From Hyphomicrobiales bacterium (lineage in GTDB: Bacteria > Pseudomonadota > Alphaproteobacteria > Rhizobiales > S144-35): a stretch of DNA of 8,644 bases. Of the stretch, positions 7,125 to 8,644 are shown piece by piece. The notes beneath the pieces were generated by a model. It made no database searches and was not told where the DNA came from. It saw nothing but the letters and a program-made list of their open reading frames with translations. Numbering within the stretch: the stretch's first letter is position 1; every line of letters starts with the position of its first letter. The stretch covers positions 1-8,644 of the forward strand of contig WGBT01000341.1 of assembly GCA_015494185.1 (NCBI GenBank). Reading direction: 5' to 3'. The position numbers and the translations under genes are program-made.

Positions 7125-7463
7125 ATGACTTATGTTGTGATCGACGCCTGCATTCGATGCAAATACACCGATTGCGTCGAGGTCTGCCCGGTCGACTGCT
7201 TTTATGAAGGCAAGAATATGCTCGTGATTCACCCGGATGAATGCATCGATTGCGGGGTTTGTGAACCGGAATGTCCAGTTGAAGCCATCAAGCCAGATAC
7301 TGAACCGGGATTGGAAAAATGGCTGGAAATCAATCGCGAATATTCTGAAATCTGGCCCAATATTACCGCCAAGAAAGAGCCGCCCCCAGAAGCCGATGAG
7401 TTCGCCACCAAGAAAGACAAATTCGAGGAATTCTTTTCGCCTGAGCCGGGTGAAGGCGACTGA
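7125..7463 (+). CDS. fdxA: Seven-iron ferredoxin FdxA ([3Fe-4S][4Fe-4S])
   Basis: A 112-aa soluble electron carrier very like Azotobacter ferredoxin I. All nine family cysteines are in place: C9, C12, C17, C21, C25, C40, C43, C46, C50. By analogy C9, C17 and C50 hold the 3Fe-4S cluster and C21, C40, C43 and C46 the 4Fe-4S cluster, with C12 and C25 free. The conserved YTDCVEVCPVDCFYEG (14-29) and HPDECIDCGVCEPECP (36-51) blocks are intact, as is the later EIWPNIT motif (75-81). The last 30 residues are a charged tail. AAGGA at 7114-7118 lies 6 nt before ATG 7125 and supports this start. The electron partners are not evident from the neighbours. It is monocistronic or the last gene of its transcript: a terminator lies about 175 nt downstream. 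Confidence 0.96.
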   Translation: MTYVVIDACIRCKYTDCVEVCPVDCFYEGKNMLVIHPDECIDCGVCEPECPVEAIKPDTEPGLEKWLEINREYSEIWPNITAKKEPPPEADEFATKKDKFEEFFSPEPGEGD

Positions 7464-7611
7464 AAGCAGGTTCTCATACCAAGAGAAGAACTTCTTATAT
7501 TACAGGCCCGCAGGTATGGGCGGCAAAGGCAGTGTGCGAATCATCTGAATTGTTAACGCATCGTTGATAAGTCTTTTACTTCTGCAAAATTTGTGTTATG
7601 CTGTGACAGAT

Positions 7612-7640
7612 TTGACACGGCAGGGAACCATCCATCTAAA
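7612..7640 (+). promoter_or_regulatory. Candidate sigma-70-type promoter overlapping the terminator
   Basis: A perfect TTGACA (7612-7617) stands exactly 17 nt before TCTAAA (7635-7640), 4 of 6 matches to TATAAT. Initiation near 7647 would fall inside the left arm of the terminator, so this transcript would lack the stem and could read on to carD with a leader of about 258 nt. Confidence 0.4.
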
Positions 7641-7675
7641 GACGCTCCTCATAACCAATTAAGAGCGTCTTTTTT
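7638..7675 (+). terminator. Intrinsic terminator downstream of fdxA
   Basis: AAAGACGCTC (7638-7647) pairs perfectly with GAGCGTCTTT (7663-7672) around a 15-nt loop, and the stem runs into a T-run (7670-7675). The GC-rich core is GACGCTC/GAGCGTC. It is the clearest rho-independent terminator in the window and would end fdxA transcripts with a 3' untranslated region of about 210 nt, or a shorter RNA if a local promoter is used. Confidence 0.88.
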
Positions 7676-7756
7676 CGGTGCGTTTCTCAATGTAAACCTC
7701 CAGAACACATTGATCTGCGGCCATTTTCGCCCCAACCATGTGTGCTGTGAAGTTCA

Positions 7757-7765
7757 TGATACAAT
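7757..7765 (+). promoter_or_regulatory. Candidate carD promoter, extended -10
   Basis: TGATACAAT contains TACAAT (7760-7765, 5 of 6 to consensus) with the TG of an extended -10 box. The -35 region (about 7737-7742, CATGTG) is poor. A start near 7772 would leave a carD leader of about 130 nt. The remainder of the 441-bp gap between fdxA and carD shows no gene. Confidence 0.35.
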
Positions 7766-7904
7766 GCGAGATGCATAAAGTGCCAAAGGTGTCAAACTAA
7801 AATTCAAACGGCTCAGGAAATGCCGACTGGCAATGATAAGGGATGCCGGTATCACCGATTCTCCCAAGGACCGGAACCCCAAACAAGAGTGAGACAGAAA
7901 GCGT

Positions 7905-8483
7905 ATGGCTGCCAAAAAAACGATCAAACAGAGAAAAGGCTTCAAAACCGGCGAATACATCGTTTATCCCGCGCATGGTGTTGGTCAAATCACAGCAATT
8001 GAAGAAGAAGAAATTGCGGGCCATAAACTGGAATTGTTCGTAATTCATTTCGCCCCTGAAAAAATGACACTCCGTGTGCCTGTGACGAATGTCGATCAAG
8101 TTGGCATGCGCAAGCTCTCTCCCGCAGACACCGTCAAAAAAGGTCTTAATACCTTGAAGGGGAAGGCTCGGGTGAAGCGAACCATGTGGAGCCGTCGCGC
8201 CCAGGAATATGAGGCCAAGATCAATTCGGGTGATTTGATCTCCCTGGCTGAAGTCGTGCGCGATCTCTATCGCGGCGATACCCAACCGGAACAATCCTAT
8301 TCCGAACGCCAACTTTATGAAGCTGCAGTCGAGCGGATGGCCCGTGAAATCGCAGCAGTGCAAAAGCTCGATGATGCTGGCGCAACCCAGAAAATCGAGC
8401 AAATTTTGGCAAAAAGCGCCAAAGCCACCCGTCGCAAGGCCGGAGATGACGACGCGAACGATGTTCAAGATCAAGCTGCCTAA
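7905..8483 (+). CDS. carD: CarD/CdnL-family RNA polymerase-binding transcription regulator
   Basis: A 192-aa regulator of the CarD/CdnL family. These proteins bind the RNA polymerase beta subunit through an N-terminal Tudor-like domain and the upstream edge of the -10 region through a helical C-terminal domain, and stabilise open complexes at many promoters including rRNA promoters. Here the N-terminal domain is about 13-70 (GEYIVYPAHGVGQI, then LRVPVTNVDQVGMRKL). The helical domain is about 75-172 and contains W95 in RTMWSRRAQEYEAKI, the expected minor-groove Trp. A polar tail (about 173-192) ends in acidic residues. It lacks the long HMGA-like C-terminal region of Myxococcus CarD, so it is of the CdnL type. 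The start at 7905 matches the family N-terminus, but the ribosome binding site is weak (GAGTGAGA, 7887-7894). It follows fdxA in the same direction but behind a terminator, so it is probably transcribed separately. Confidence 0.95.
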   Translation: MAAKKTIKQRKGFKTGEYIVYPAHGVGQITAIEEEEIAGHKLELFVIHFAPEKMTLRVPVTNVDQVGMRKLSPADTVKKGLNTLKGKARVKRTMWSRRAQEYEAKINSGDLISLAEVVRDLYRGDTQPEQSYSERQLYEAAVERMAREIAAVQKLDDAGATQKIEQILAKSAKATRRKAGDDDANDVQDQAA

Positions 8484-8540
8484 ACACTGGGAAGAATATC
8501 GTTAAGGCGTTACGTCACCCAACTCTTAACTTATGGTTTG

Positions 8541-8592
8541 GTATCAAGACATAGGCTTGAAACAGATAATAATTGAGCCTATGTCACGATAC
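8541..8592. repeat. Inverted repeat downstream of carD
   Basis: GACATAGGCT (8548-8557) and AGCCTATGTC (8576-8585) are perfectly complementary, and GTATC (8541-8545) with GATAC (8588-8592) extend the arms across two mismatched positions, giving 15 of 17 pairs around an 18-nt centre. No T-run follows, so it is not an intrinsic carD terminator. It overlaps a promoter-like sequence and may be an operator for the gene beyond the right edge. Confidence 0.75.
8556..8585 (+). promoter_or_regulatory. Candidate heat-shock (RpoH-type) or sigma-70 promoter for the next gene
   Basis: CTTGAA (8556-8561), 16 nt, then CCTATGT (8578-8584) resembles rhizobial RpoH (sigma-32) promoters. The same bases also read as TTGAAA (8557-8562), 17 nt, TATGTC (8580-8585), a fair sigma-70 promoter. 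Either way initiation would be near 8592, rightward, toward a gene outside the window. The rest of 8593-8644 holds only a CCACGTGG palindrome (8619-8626) and no start codon I can assign. Confidence 0.45.
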
Positions 8593-8644
8593 GAAGCCGG
8601 AGCGCTTTCCCTCTTTTGCCACGTGGTCCCTTTTTACTTTCCTC

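Larger units (their letters stand above)
7594..7675 (+). ncRNA. Candidate small RNA transcribed between fdxA and carD
   Basis: An extended -10 box, TG-T-TATGCT (7594-7602), with a poor -35 (TTTTAC, 7574-7579, 17-nt spacing), predicts a start near 7609. The terminator at 7638-7675 would then end a transcript of about 67 nt with an unstructured 5' part and a terminator stem-loop. CTCCTC (7645-7650), partly in the loop, is complementary to a Shine-Dalgarno core, a feature of some alphaproteobacterial regulatory RNAs. No homologous family is recognised. The simple alternative is that this is just the fdxA 3' end. Confidence 0.3.

Noticed and set aside
7108..7128. Six-codon ORF overlapping the fdxA start by ATGA
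   Set aside because: Too short to judge and without its own ribosome binding site. It simply contains the fdxA Shine-Dalgarno sequence.
7797..8474. 225-codon minus-strand ORF over carD
   Set aside because: Antisense to the conserved CarD sequence. Its composition is Phe/Ile/His-rich, as expected for a reverse-strand translation.

Overview
The window looks like chromosomal housekeeping DNA from an alphaproteobacterium, most likely of the Hyphomicrobiales (Rhizobiales) type. The evidence is the gene order SUV3-like helicase, S4-domain protein, ferredoxin FdxA, CarD regulator, together with the alphaproteobacterial character of the proteins. The genus cannot be fixed from the sequence alone. 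All six protein genes appear complete and intact. No CRISPR array, tRNA, rRNA, transposase or phage gene is visible.

Layout. hisI (histidine biosynthesis) lies on the minus strand at the left edge. It is separated from the divergent thrS gene by a 576-bp gap. That gap holds the most striking non-coding structure here: a large inverted repeat (about 634-801) with a perfect 25-bp inner stem, whose tip folds into two further perfect hairpins. thrS encodes a full-length threonyl-tRNA synthetase with all catalytic, zinc and editing residues. A 338-bp gap with a strong bulged hairpin follows, then a 1004-aa SUV3-like SF2 RNA helicase that overlaps the next gene, an Hsp15-like S4 RNA-binding protein, by 4 nt. 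A 319-bp gap with a few short dyads leads to fdxA, a seven-iron ferredoxin. A 441-bp gap then contains a good intrinsic terminator and promoter-like sequences that overlap it. carD (CdnL/CarD-type RNA polymerase-binding regulator) comes next. The last 161 bp hold an inverted repeat overlapping a heat-shock-type promoter motif that points to a gene beyond the right edge.

How the genes relate. thrS, the helicase and the S4 protein serve translation and RNA handling. The helicase and S4 genes look translationally coupled, which suggests a joint job on RNA or ribosomes. FdxA is a low-potential electron carrier, and CarD tunes promoter opening by RNA polymerase. The coding content is ordinary. The points worth a second look are the T-shaped palindrome upstream of thrS, the terminator/promoter overlap with a possible small RNA between fdxA and carD, and the structured promoter at the right end.
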